Part shown: positions 8,598 to 16,539 of the stretch, one piece after another
How the letters are laid out: every line of letters starts with the position of its first letter
How positions within the stretch are numbered: the first letter of the stretch is position 1
Origin: Pasteurella sp049670895
Lineage (GTDB): Bacteria > Pseudomonadota > Gammaproteobacteria > Enterobacterales > Pasteurellaceae
Strand: one strand, 5' to 3'
Length of the DNA: 64,000 bases
Assembly (NCBI RefSeq): GCF_049670895.1
Contig: NZ_CP187170.1
Notes under the pieces: model-generated
The model's input: the letters and a program-made list of their open reading frames with translations, nothing else
Database searches by the model: none
What the model was told of the DNA's origin: nothing
Position numbers and translations under genes: made by a program

Positions 8598-10859
8598 CTA
8601 TTTAAGTTGGGCTAATTCGTTTTTTAGTTGGGCTAATTCGTTTTTTAGTTGGTCGTAATAAAACAAACTGGCTTCTTGGTTCTCAATGTCGTCTATCAAA
8701 CTTTTTAGATTATTCTCTAAATCACCAACAATATTGTCAGTTAAGTTGGCATTTTTCAGGCTGAGAATATAGGTTGCAATATACAGATCAATATCTGAAC
8801 TTGCCTCATATTTTAATGTCTCAATATAGTTTTCAGCTTCCTTGTTAAATTCCTCTGCCTCATCTTTCTCTAATTTACCTGAACGCTTCAATGTAGCGGG
8901 TATTTCATTTGTAAATTTAAAGGTCGGTTCTGGAATGGTGGCTAAAATATTTAGTAATGTACGCTTGATGAGTAGAACATCAAGAGCATCATCCCCCATT
9001 ATCTCACGCAGTTTACGCAGGATATTGTGGTAGAACTCTTTCTTCCAATCTTTTTGAAAGCTTAGTGCTGTATCGTTTAGCTCATTTCCTAAGTGAGAAC
9101 GAGCGTTACTAATGGCGCGTCTTACCGTGGTGGCATTCACGGTGTCCACATCATAATATCTAGTGCGATATTCATCGTCTGCCCAAAGTCTTGTATACCA
9201 AGGTGCTTTTTTATACAAATACCTTTCGCTACGGCTTTCTGTTTTCTGTGCTCGATCTGCTTTATCTTGGCATGTTTCTATTTGCTCATTTAGGGTATTT
9301 TTCATTTGTTTACGCAAGCTCACTTTTATTTTAAAAATAAGATCATCGTAAACTTCTCCTAACTCTATTTCTATTCGATCTCGCTGTTTTTCTATCGCTT
9401 GTTTTTGTTGTTTTAATTCAGCAATATCTGTATTTTCAATTTGCTGTATCCTATTTGTAATAAAAGCATTTAATCCTTCTAAATAAGCGGTGAGTGCGGT
9501 TTTTTTTGCTTTTTTAAACTCCATTCCGCGGGTTTGTAGAATCTCTTTTTTACGAGCATTGACATCTCTAAACACACCATGCACAGTTTCAATATTCGCA
9601 AGCTTGTTGAGCGTATTAAGTGCGGTGTCTTGTTGGTTGAATTTTTCAGGATAGTGCGTAACCAAGTTTTTCCAAACGTGCGTTAGGCTTGTATCCCAAG
9701 TAGGTTTTTCGTTGAAACGCTGTTTCATTGCATACGCCATACTTGACGTGCAAATCACGTTATGTTGGCTTAATTTCTTGGCTGCCACTTTCATTTCAGG
9801 GGATCGCTCAACTTGTTTTTGTAAAACATTACGGGCGTGAGCTGTCAAGGTTGTCGAAATTTTCTCAAGGACATCAGCAGGGTCTGTCGCATTCCCTCGT
9901 TCACTCCCAAAAAGTTGGTTATCCACTTGACTGGCGATTAAATAGGCTTCTTGTGTGCCCTCTTGTGTTGTAACACGGTACAATAACTCCGTATCTTCGG
10001 CACTTAAGAATTGTCCAGAAGGTGAAATCACTAATACGGCATCACAATGTTGCAACATCTCTTCAGTACGCAAACCACGAGATGTCACAGGGTCATTAAT
10101 TCCTGGGGTATCAATAATTTGTAGTTCTTTTAAACCTTCATGTGGAATATATAATTTCACCGCTTTAGTAAATGGCATAAATCGACCCTTTGAGCCAACA
10201 AAATCCTCCAGTTTACTCATTAAATCTTCAATGCTTGCGGCATTAATAGTTTGGTACTCGCTTAAATCTGCTAATGTTTTGCCTGATTGTTTAATTCGAT
10301 TATATTGATCATATGAGGCATAATAAGGACTATTTTTCATTTCCCTTTCTAGAATTGAAATTGCTTTGGTTTCACATTCAGACTTTTCGATATCGGTTAA
10401 TGAAGGATTAGGGGTTAAGATCGATTTTTTCTTCTTTAATGCACGTTCTGTTCGCTCTTTTATCTTTTCTATTTTTTCTTGTTCAAAATGTTGATTATAT
10501 CGGTCATAATTTTTTCGAATACCTTCAATATCTTCTTCTGTAAAAAACTCCACTTCTGCTCGCACACTTTCACTGTATTCCATCACGGTCAGTGCCGCGG
10601 TCATTGGTGTAGCTGCTTTAGGTAAAATATCTTGTCCATTGAATAATAAGGCATTCAATAATGAGCTTTTACCAGCTTTGACTCGTCCGATAATACCAAT
10701 ACGTAATATTCTTCCTGTTTCAGCAAGCTCATCTAATACTTTTTGCCATTCATCACTACGACTGATGGCATGTTCTTTTTTGAGTGTTAAGGCATCTTGA
10801 GATAAATTGTTTTTTTGTACAAATTGTTCAATTTGATCATTTAAGTGAATAATATCCAT
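8598..10859 (-). CDS. Dynamin-like GTPase C
   Basis: This is a 753-residue large GTPase. Motifs: P-loop GRVKAGKSS at 58-66, an insertion of about 130 charged residues, DTPG at 250-253 and a degenerate G4 (SQVD, 310-313) in place of N/TKxD. The C-terminal 320 residues are helical with strong coiled-coil character, ending in two ELAQLK repeats. The last codon is followed by TAG where the paralogous stalk in B has CAG, so the protein is shortened by five residues relative to B. Its ATG has AGAGGAA upstream and lies 20 bp after gene D, indicating co-transcription. The paired arrangement with D and A resembles bacterial dynamin pairs that work as hetero-oligomers. One USS core lies at 9618-9626. 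Confidence 0.8.
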   Translation of the reverse strand: MDIIHLNDQIEQFVQKNNLSQDALTLKKEHAISRSDEWQKVLDELAETGRILRIGIIGRVKAGKSSLLNALLFNGQDILPKAATPMTAALTVMEYSESVRAEVEFFTEEDIEGIRKNYDRYNQHFEQEKIEKIKERTERALKKKKSILTPNPSLTDIEKSECETKAISILEREMKNSPYYASYDQYNRIKQSGKTLADLSEYQTINAASIEDLMSKLEDFVGSKGRFMPFTKAVKLYIPHEGLKELQIIDTPGINDPVTSRGLRTEEMLQHCDAVLVISPSGQFLSAEDTELLYRVTTQEGTQEAYLIASQVDNQLFGSERGNATDPADVLEKISTTLTAHARNVLQKQVERSPEMKVAAKKLSQHNVICTSSMAYAMKQRFNEKPTWDTSLTHVWKNLVTHYPEKFNQQDTALNTLNKLANIETVHGVFRDVNARKKEILQTRGMEFKKAKKTALTAYLEGLNAFITNRIQQIENTDIAELKQQKQAIEKQRDRIEIELGEVYDDLIFKIKVSLRKQMKNTLNEQIETCQDKADRAQKTESRSERYLYKKAPWYTRLWADDEYRTRYYDVDTVNATTVRRAISNARSHLGNELNDTALSFQKDWKKEFYHNILRKLREIMGDDALDVLLIKRTLLNILATIPEPTFKFTNEIPATLKRSGKLEKDEAEEFNKEAENYIETLKYEASSDIDLYIATYILSLKNANLTDNIVGDLENNLKSLIDDIENQEASLFYYDQLKNELAQLKNELAQLK

Positions 10860-10879
10860 TTATTTTTTCCTCTAGGTCA

Positions 10880-12604
10880 TTAAATGTTCTGTTTTCTATC
10901 AAAAAGATATTGATTAGCTAGTGATTTTAAGTCTGAGATTGCTTGATTGAGCGATTCAATTTTTTGTGCGATTTCATTTGCATATTGTTGTTTTTCCGCA
11001 CTTGCTTTTTCAATTTCAGCTTGTTTTTGGGCTAACTGTGTTTCAAATTGTTGACTCACCTCTGTAATCAATTCACGGACACGTTCATTGAAAAGTGCGG
11101 GGAGATTTTGTGAAATTTCGTGTCGAAGTTGAGGAATAATCTCACCCACAATTTTCTGTTCAATTTGTTCACGTGCCTTGCGTTCACGGGATTCTTTCGT
11201 GAAATAATTAATAATATTAGGAAGAAAAATCACGATGATTTCGAGAATAGGTGAAACAATGTTCGTGGTTAAACCCATCACCGTTGCAATTGCACGATAA
11301 ATTGAGCTTCCACTCTCGCTTGCTTTCTCATTGAACTTGTCAGTTAAACTGACTAATCCACCACGCGCTGAATTTAAAAGCCCTTGTGTAACTTGCCCAA
11401 TTCTGTCAACAAAGTTACGATCTAAAATGGCATTATTGTCAAGGCTACTTTGTAAATGGCTGCTAAAATCTTGGATTAGCTCACTACTGATACTTGTTAA
11501 GCTCTCTTGCACATTCGTCAGTAAGCTATTTTTCACGAGATCATTTATTTCACGAGAAAAGGCATCAGGGTTTTGCATGGCTAAATCAGTTAAATGAGGG
11601 ATATGTTTCGTCAGATCAGAAATCACTTTATTGGTAATATTGTTGATGTTCTTATCTGAATAATGTTTTTCAACATTACGAACTGCCGCATCCTTTTTAG
11701 AATACATGTTTTGAATGCCTTGCTGCAAAGCGTTCATTGTTTCTTCCGCTTCTTTTTGACTCGTTGTAAATGTCGATAATTTCACATTCAGGCTTTGCAC
11801 AAGATCATAGTAATTATGACGTAAATTGTCTTGGAATAATGCTTTAAATAATAATTCAGGGCTGATTGCCGCAAGGATTCTTTTCAGATTCTCTCCACCA
11901 TTTTGATCCAATAAAATGACATCATCGGTATAGTCGAATAAATCATCCAATTGTTCCTTAATCTGCGTTTTGACTTCATTTACCTGACCTTCTGGGCGTA
12001 AATTAGTTTTACTTATACAGAAGGAAAAGCCTTTACCAATACGTTGTAAATTTTCTATTTCACGTTTCATACTGAGCGTGATTGTGCCGTCTTCTACGCT
12101 AGTTAAAAAGACAAAATACACGCCACGAGAGAGGTAACTTAAAATGGCTTGGTTATGGTTTTCAATGGGTGCATCAAACCCTGGCATATCCACCAATACC
12201 AGTGGTGCAATGGCTTTAAGATTTGGGTGATTAAGATAAACACGTAATAATTTAAAATGGTGAGCGTTATCTTTTAAGGAGGGGAAATCCTCCAAAGCAT
12301 ATTTTTCTATCGCTTCGTTTTTTGTGACTGCTTCAATGTAATCTTCTTCGCTATAGCGGAGTTCTGTGGCTAAGGCCGTTTCAGGTGTCACTGCGGTAGG
12401 TAAGATGTTTCTATCTAAAAATGAATTGATGAGCGTACTTTTACCGGCACTAAATCCTCCTACGACAGGAACAATTAATTCCACCTGTTGAATTTGTTGA
12501 GAAAGATCACTTAATCCACTATCAGGAATATCAAGGGGTTGAATAATCTTTTCTGCTGCGGCGGTGTATTCTAAATAACGACGTTGTGTGTGGGTCAGTA
12601 GCAT
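10880..12604 (-). CDS. Dynamin-like GTPase D with a predicted membrane segment
   Basis: This 574-residue protein has P-loop GGFSAGKST at 49-57, DMPG at 139-142 and a degenerate G4 (ISKTN, about 197-201). The middle is helical. A hydrophobic stretch near residues 440-470 (IVSPILEIIVIFLPNIINYF) could insert in or press against a membrane, as the paddle does in bacterial dynamins. The C-terminal 80 residues form a coiled coil rich in Glu, Gln and Ala. AGGAG precedes the ATG. It lies 43 bp after the WYL regulator and 20 bp before C, so it is probably the first GTPase made from the operon. Interferon-GTPase or LeoA-like proteins are the closest general comparison that I can make. Confidence 0.8.
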   Translation of the reverse strand: MLLTHTQRRYLEYTAAAEKIIQPLDIPDSGLSDLSQQIQQVELIVPVVGGFSAGKSTLINSFLDRNILPTAVTPETALATELRYSEEDYIEAVTKNEAIEKYALEDFPSLKDNAHHFKLLRVYLNHPNLKAIAPLVLVDMPGFDAPIENHNQAILSYLSRGVYFVFLTSVEDGTITLSMKREIENLQRIGKGFSFCISKTNLRPEGQVNEVKTQIKEQLDDLFDYTDDVILLDQNGGENLKRILAAISPELLFKALFQDNLRHNYYDLVQSLNVKLSTFTTSQKEAEETMNALQQGIQNMYSKKDAAVRNVEKHYSDKNINNITNKVISDLTKHIPHLTDLAMQNPDAFSREINDLVKNSLLTNVQESLTSISSELIQDFSSHLQSSLDNNAILDRNFVDRIGQVTQGLLNSARGGLVSLTDKFNEKASESGSSIYRAIATVMGLTTNIVSPILEIIVIFLPNIINYFTKESRERKAREQIEQKIVGEIIPQLRHEISQNLPALFNERVRELITEVSQQFETQLAQKQAEIEKASAEKQQYANEIAQKIESLNQAISDLKSLANQYLFDRKQNI

Positions 12605-12647
12605 TTCTATTTCTCCTATATCCCTATTTTTGAAGAATTTTTGTTAA

Positions 12648-13577
12648 CTATTTATTCTGAAAGACGTAATTTTGTAAATTTTGATAAATTTTTTCTTGCA
12701 CTTCTTTAGGGCTAATGATGGTTAAATGTGGTATCCAATACTGAATTATCGGCACAATGTCCCATTCGCTCACATTTTGGCTGACAAGTAATAAACCACC
12801 TGTGTCAAGTTCCCGAAGGAGTGTTTGATTCGGTAATAATTTACGACGTTTAAAATAAGGGGCAGCTTGATTTGAAACTTGAATCACTACCTCCGAAAGC
12901 TGATTGCCATGTGAAAGGCTGTCATTTTTCGCAATCTCTTGTTGCAATTCGGTGCTAGGTTCAAATGTTTCATCAAGAATGTTTGGCATTTTAATTTGTG
13001 TAAAGCAGAAGGTTTTTGTCTTGCCGTGATCTGTGCCAATGAGATACCAAATGCCATTTTTATTCAGTAGGGAATAAGGGGCAATTTGGTAAAACTTTCC
13101 TGTCTTTTGACCGTTTTTTGTGTAGCAAAAATGGAGCATTTGTTTTTGTTCGATGGCTTTTTGTACAATTTTAAATTCACGGCGAAGATGACGAATATTT
13201 TCGTAAGATAGGCCTTTTACAAAAACATTTTGTGTTAGTTGCTCGCAGTAAAATTCTCGTTCAATTTTAGGAAAAAGTTCTGCTACTGCAGCAAATCGAG
13301 CAAAACGTTCAATATCCGAATGAGTTAAATGTTGAAAATAGCGATTATCTAATTGGAAGTAACGAGGACCAGAGCATTTCCAATGATTAATAAAGTTTAG
13401 ACGATCATGCAGATCTCTCTGAAGGGTACGAATTGATACGTGATATTTCTCAGAGAGTTGCTGAATATCGAGGATTTCTCCTGCATAAAGTGCTTGTAGG
13501 ATTTCAGATAAGCGATAAGCTAATTTTGTTTGTTTGTTTGTTTGTTTGTTTGTTTGTTTGTTTGTGATCTGTTGCAT
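12648..13577 (-). CDS. WYL-domain transcriptional regulator with a tetranucleotide repeat (phase-variable)
   Basis: This 309-residue protein has an N-terminal helix-turn-helix (about residues 22-60, with LSEKYHVSIRTLQRDL). A WYL domain follows (about 140-215, GIWYLIG with Trp-Tyr-Leu at 177-179), then a C-terminal WCX-like extension. WYL regulators bind ligands, perhaps nucleotides or nucleic acid, and often control defence loci. Codons 5-18 are made of ten CAAA repeats, read as NKQT repeats. Ten copies keep the frame open. Nine copies would give AAT then TAG; eleven would reach TGA seven codons past the tract. No ATG rescue is near. The gene heads the leftward dynamin operon, so switching could alter both the regulator and, through polarity, the genes downstream. 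The ribosome site is poor. Confidence 0.85.
   Translation of the reverse strand: MQQITNKQTNKQTNKQTKLAYRLSEILQALYAGEILDIQQLSEKYHVSIRTLQRDLHDRLNFINHWKCSGPRYFQLDNRYFQHLTHSDIERFARFAAVAELFPKIEREFYCEQLTQNVFVKGLSYENIRHLRREFKIVQKAIEQKQMLHFCYTKNGQKTGKFYQIAPYSLLNKNGIWYLIGTDHGKTKTFCFTQIKMPNILDETFEPSTELQQEIAKNDSLSHGNQLSEVVIQVSNQAAPYFKRRKLLPNQTLLRELDTGGLLLVSQNVSEWDIVPIIQYWIPHLTIISPKEVQEKIYQNLQNYVFQNK
13525..13564. repeat. Tetranucleotide microsatellite, (TTTG)10 / (CAAA)10
   Basis: Ten perfect TTTG units on the plus strand (CAAA on the coding strand) begin 13 bases into the WYL regulator gene. Long tetranucleotide repeats inside the 5' coding region are the hallmark of slipped-strand contingency loci in Haemophilus and relatives. 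Confidence 0.95.
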
Positions 13578-13594
13578 ATTATTTTTTTTATTAA

Positions 13595-13617
13595 ACTAAA
13601 ACGCTTATCATTTTAGT
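13595..13617 (-). promoter_or_regulatory. Inverted repeat upstream of the WYL regulator (candidate operator)
   Basis: ACTAAAA (13595-13601) and TTTTAGT (13611-13617) flank a 9-bp spacer just 18 bp before the regulator's ATG. It could be an autoregulatory operator or an mRNA hairpin. A weak promoter (TTGTCA, 17 bp, TAATAC on the minus strand, between 13708 and 13680) lies further upstream. Confidence 0.35.
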
Positions 13618-13725
13618 GAATGATACTGACAGGTTGTGTCATTAGCAATCATTTTTTGAATAATTTTGCAACATTCTTAGTATTAGGAATATCAAAGTGA
13701 ATTGACAAAGAAAGATATCCCACTT

Positions 13726-13749
13726 GAGATATAAAAATATCTCTTTTTT
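13726..13749 (+). terminator. Terminator-like hairpin upstream of the WYL gene
   Basis: GAGATAT and ATATCTC with an AAAA loop are followed by six T residues on the plus strand. No plus-strand gene ends here, so it may block rightward read-through into the dynamin island's antisense strand, or be a relic. Confidence 0.5.
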
Positions 13750-13942
13750 GTTAATTTATTTATCAATATTAAACTGATTAGACGTTAATATTTCGTTGTT
13801 AGGTTCTAGAATATTTTTTATATAGCGATGACTGATTGTGCAAAAATTTAGGAAAGCGATATGGTGTCATAATGGACGTATTTTTTATGGGATAAATTTA
13901 AGGCATAAACGAATTTTTATATGGAAATCCCTTTAAATATAA

Positions 13943-13972
13943 AAAAAGTGCGGTCATTTTTCCGCACTTTTT
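13943..13972. terminator. USS-dyad terminator
   Basis: AAAAAGTGCGG (13943-13953) pairs with CCGCACTTTTT (13962-13972). This paired uptake-sequence hairpin with A and T runs can work in both directions. It ends the minus-strand gene at 13981. Confidence 0.8.
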
Positions 13973-13980
13973 GTTTTGGC

Positions 13981-14619
13981 TTATTTCACAAACCCACTGA
14001 ATTCTAATTCATAATTGTCGCCATCTCGATTGTAGGAAATAAAACGGGGGAATTGTTCGTCTGCAAATTTTTTTACTACGATATCTTTATCACCTGTTTT
14101 AAATTGGTAGGTGATTTCGGTTTTTTCTTGTTTGTTGTATTGAATTTGTGCTTCGCTTTTTTTCACAAAGACATTACGCATAGGATACAGTTTTTTACCG
14201 TTGGTAATTTGAAAATTAATCGGTAATTTATCGTAATAACTCAATTGAAATGCCATGGTGAATAAGTCAAAAGTGGGTAATTCCAAGGCTTTTTTGGTTA
14301 AACCATTTTTGATTTTGCCGTATTCAATCGTGTTGTCTTGAATGATTGATGTCGCATAAGCTTTCCCATTGCGGACATCTTGATAATTTAACATATTGAA
14401 TTGTTTGCGATTTTGTGTGCCTTTCGATAAAAACTCAATATGATAAAGAGGCACATTAATTTTGGCATCGACAGAATACTGCGAGCCATCTGCTTTAAAA
14501 TGTACATAGGCTGGCATGAGATAATTTGAACTGTATTTGATGTTGAAATCGACGACATTTGCCCATGCATTTGGTAAATAACATAAAGCAGAACATAACA
14601 AAATCTTTAAAAATTTCAC
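13981..14619 (-). CDS. Periplasmic DUF3108-like protein
   Basis: A 212-residue exported protein with a signal peptide (MKFLKILLCSALCYLPNAWA) and a beta-rich mature part. The pattern (KYSSNYL...GSQYSVDAKINVPLYHIEFLSKG... and a conserved C-terminal YELEFSGF) resembles DUF3108 family proteins, whose function is not established. It follows the siderophore transporter genes in the same direction after a 211-bp gap, so it may or may not share their control. A sequence resembling half a Fur site (TGAGAATCAT, 14671-14680) lies upstream. Weak family assignment; confident as a gene. Confidence 0.6.
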   Translation of the reverse strand: MKFLKILLCSALCYLPNAWANVVDFNIKYSSNYLMPAYVHFKADGSQYSVDAKINVPLYHIEFLSKGTQNRKQFNMLNYQDVRNGKAYATSIIQDNTIEYGKIKNGLTKKALELPTFDLFTMAFQLSYYDKLPINFQITNGKKLYPMRNVFVKKSEAQIQYNKQEKTEITYQFKTGDKDIVVKKFADEQFPRFISYNRDGDNYELEFSGFVK

Positions 14620-14830
14620 CGCACTTTCCTTTTCAATTCTGATGATAAGTTGTCAACATGCTCACTTTGATGAGAATCATACCCCGTGGCGATGTTGTGT
14701 GTATGGTGTTTGACAACAACATGGGGGAAATAATTCCCACAGCGTGGAAAAACACCCCGTTGGCGTAACGTCAGATAATAACACCAAAAATGATGTGAAA
14801 AAATCACCGCACTTTTTATTTACCTTAGCC

Positions 14831-15589
14831 CTAGAGGTGAGAAATTATCACTTTTTTCTGTTTATAGTCGATTAATGCTACATCTAAAGAAAAAATGTGT
14901 TGGATATGTGCTTTAGTGAGAACTTCATCGGGGGTGCCGACTTTTTCGATATGCCCTGCTTTCATCGTGACGATGGTGTCGGCATAGGCGGCGGCCATAT
15001 TAATATCATGCACCACCATGACGGTGGTGAGTTTCAGCTGGTCGGTGAGTTGGCGGAGTAAACGCATTAATTCTCTGGCATGGAACATGTCGAGGTTATT
15101 GAGGGGTTCATCAAGCAAAATATGCGATGTTTGTTGGCAAAAGGTCATGGCAATTAAGGCACGTTGACGTTGTCCACCAGATAATGCCGTTAAAAAGCGT
15201 GGGGCAAGATCCGTTAAACGAAAGCGATCAAGCATTTGTTCGACCACTTGTCTATCTTCTGGTTGAATGTTGCCTTGATGATGAGGATAACGTCCAAACA
15301 TCAGTAAATCACGTACGGTGATGCGGCTATGAAGGGTATTTTCTTGGGTTAAAATGGCGAGATGTTTTGCAATCTCTTTTGAGGGCGTTTGCTGAATATC
15401 CATGCCATCTAAAAGAATTTTTCCCGTTTGAATAGGTTGTAAACGAGCCATTAAAGCGAGCAAGGTGGATTTCCCCGCACCATTCGGTCCAATCAGGGCG
15501 GTGATGCCGCCATTGGGAATGGTGAGGTTGATGTCTTTTAAAATAGGCTGTTTGCCTAAGTGGTGGTTAAGTTGCTGAATTTGGATCAT
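14831..15589 (-). CDS. Ferric siderophore ABC transporter, ATP-binding protein
   Basis: This 252-residue ABC ATPase has Walker A GPNGAGKST, signature LSGGQRQ, Walker B ILLDEP and the switch VVHD. The sequence is of the FepC/CeuD/VctC type that drives ferric siderophore uptake across the inner membrane. It starts 8 bp after the second permease gene and is the last transporter gene in the cluster binding protein - permease - permease - ATPase. With those partners, a catecholate-type siderophore substrate is the best inference. Confidence 0.92.
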   Translation of the reverse strand: MIQIQQLNHHLGKQPILKDINLTIPNGGITALIGPNGAGKSTLLALMARLQPIQTGKILLDGMDIQQTPSKEIAKHLAILTQENTLHSRITVRDLLMFGRYPHHQGNIQPEDRQVVEQMLDRFRLTDLAPRFLTALSGGQRQRALIAMTFCQQTSHILLDEPLNNLDMFHARELMRLLRQLTDQLKLTTVMVVHDINMAAAYADTIVTMKAGHIEKVGTPDEVLTKAHIQHIFSLDVALIDYKQKKVIISHL

Positions 15590-15597
15590 ATCCGTCT

Positions 15598-16539
15598 CTA
15601 ATAGCCTTTGCGTTGTGTGAGGAGTAGGGCGATAAACACAATGCCGCCAACAAATTCAATGACAACACTGAGTACCCCATGTAATGCCAGTAGGTGTTCA
15701 AAAATCACTTGTCCGCTAATCAGTGTAATGGCACCGATGAGAAAGGTGATGGGTAGGCGTACACGGTGCTGAATGGTGGGGCTGACAAGATGTGTGATGG
15801 CACAAACCAGTAAGCCGAGAAATAAAATGGGTCCGACTAATGCCGTGGAAATGGAGACTAACAAGGCACAACAAATCAGTAATTGTTTGGAAAAATGTGA
15901 ATAGTCTAGCCCTAAACTAATGGCGTGGTTTTTACCTAATAAGAGCAGATCTAATTGATGTCGTTGTTGCCAGATCCAAATGGCACTGAGCAAGGCAATA
16001 ACGACACCTATCCCTAATAATTCAGATTTTACTGTATTAAATTGGGCAAAGCTGGCACCTTGAGCTACGGCAAAATCGGTGGGATCGATGAGGCGTTGTA
16101 ATAAATTATTTAAACTGCGAAAGAGTACGCCAAAAATCACACCGATTAAAATCATGCGAGTGAGGTCTTGTTGGTGGTTGAGGCGACGAAATAATAAGAG
16201 TGAGGCGGCGAGCATGAAACCGCTTTCAAACACAAATTTCAGGCTACTATTGAGCTGACTAAATCCCACGCTACCTAAGAGGAAAACCAATAAGGTTTGT
16301 AGCAGTAAATATAAGGCGTCAAAGCCTAAAATACTCGGGGTGAGAATCAGGTTATTGGTTAAGGTTTGGAACAATAAGGTGGAAATCCCAATGGTATACG
16401 CAATGGTGATGAGCAAGAGCCACTTTTCCCCCCGAAAACGTAACGCAAATGCCCAATCTTGCACATTGAACAGCATAAAGGTGAGGCTACTGAGTAAAAA
16501 TAACAGGCTAAGCAATGCCAGTAACGGTTTAGTCCCCAT
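15598..16539 (-). CDS. Ferric siderophore ABC transporter permease (second FecCD subunit)
   Basis: A hydrophobic FecCD-family permease, 313 residues from the chosen ATG at 16539 (MGTKPLLALLSLLFLLSS). The frame is open to 16626, but the start at 16539 overlaps the end of the upstream permease gene by 11 bp, the usual arrangement of CeuC/VctG-type subunits and a sign of translational coupling. About nine or ten membrane helices can be seen. It should pair with the other permease to form the inner-membrane channel fed by the periplasmic binding protein. Confidence 0.9.
   Translation of the reverse strand: MGTKPLLALLSLLFLLSSLTFMLFNVQDWAFALRFRGEKWLLLITIAYTIGISTLLFQTLTNNLILTPSILGFDALYLLLQTLLVFLLGSVGFSQLNSSLKFVFESGFMLAASLLLFRRLNHQQDLTRMILIGVIFGVLFRSLNNLLQRLIDPTDFAVAQGASFAQFNTVKSELLGIGVVIALLSAIWIWQQRHQLDLLLLGKNHAISLGLDYSHFSKQLLICCALLVSISTALVGPILFLGLLVCAITHLVSPTIQHRVRLPITFLIGAITLISGQVIFEHLLALHGVLSVVIEFVGGIVFIALLLTQRKGY

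Larger units (their letters stand above)
7076..9587. repeat. Tandem duplication of about 1.25 kb within the dynamin island
   Basis: Unit 1 is about 7076-8319 (5' end of A, spacer, 3' part of B). Unit 2 is about 8320-9587 (5' end of B, spacer, 3' part of C). The offset is 1244 bp over the A/B leaders and spacers and 1265-1268 bp over the stalks. The difference comes from a 21-bp internal duplication near the end of C (the 'ELAQLKN' repeat) and one codon. At the junctions TTTCATTATTCG (unit 1/2) aligns with TTTCAATATTCG in C, suggesting microhomology at the crossover. Leader and spacer copies are almost identical, whereas the stalk copies differ much more. Confidence 0.85.
13578..13942. other. 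AT-rich 365-bp non-coding region
   Basis: I see no convincing gene here. It holds the candidate operator and promoter of the WYL regulator near its left end and a hairpin at 13726-13749. The rest is AT-rich DNA without recognisable repeats. It separates the dynamin island from the siderophore region. Confidence 0.6.

Noticed and set aside
7150..9351. Several plus-strand frames opposite the dynamin genes
   Set aside because: They recur only because the DNA beneath them is duplicated; no ribosome sites and no domain features.
13525..13564. TTTG repeat as CRISPR or origin iteron
   Set aside because: The unit is 4 bp without spacers and lies inside a coding frame.
14666..14684. Full Fur box upstream of the DUF3108 gene
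   Set aside because: Only one half (TGAGAATCAT) matches; the other half is GC-rich, so I mention it only as a half-site.
14616..14807. 63-codon minus-strand frame upstream of the DUF3108 gene
   Set aside because: It overlaps a regulatory gap with USS cores and inverted segments, has no good ribosome site and no protein features.
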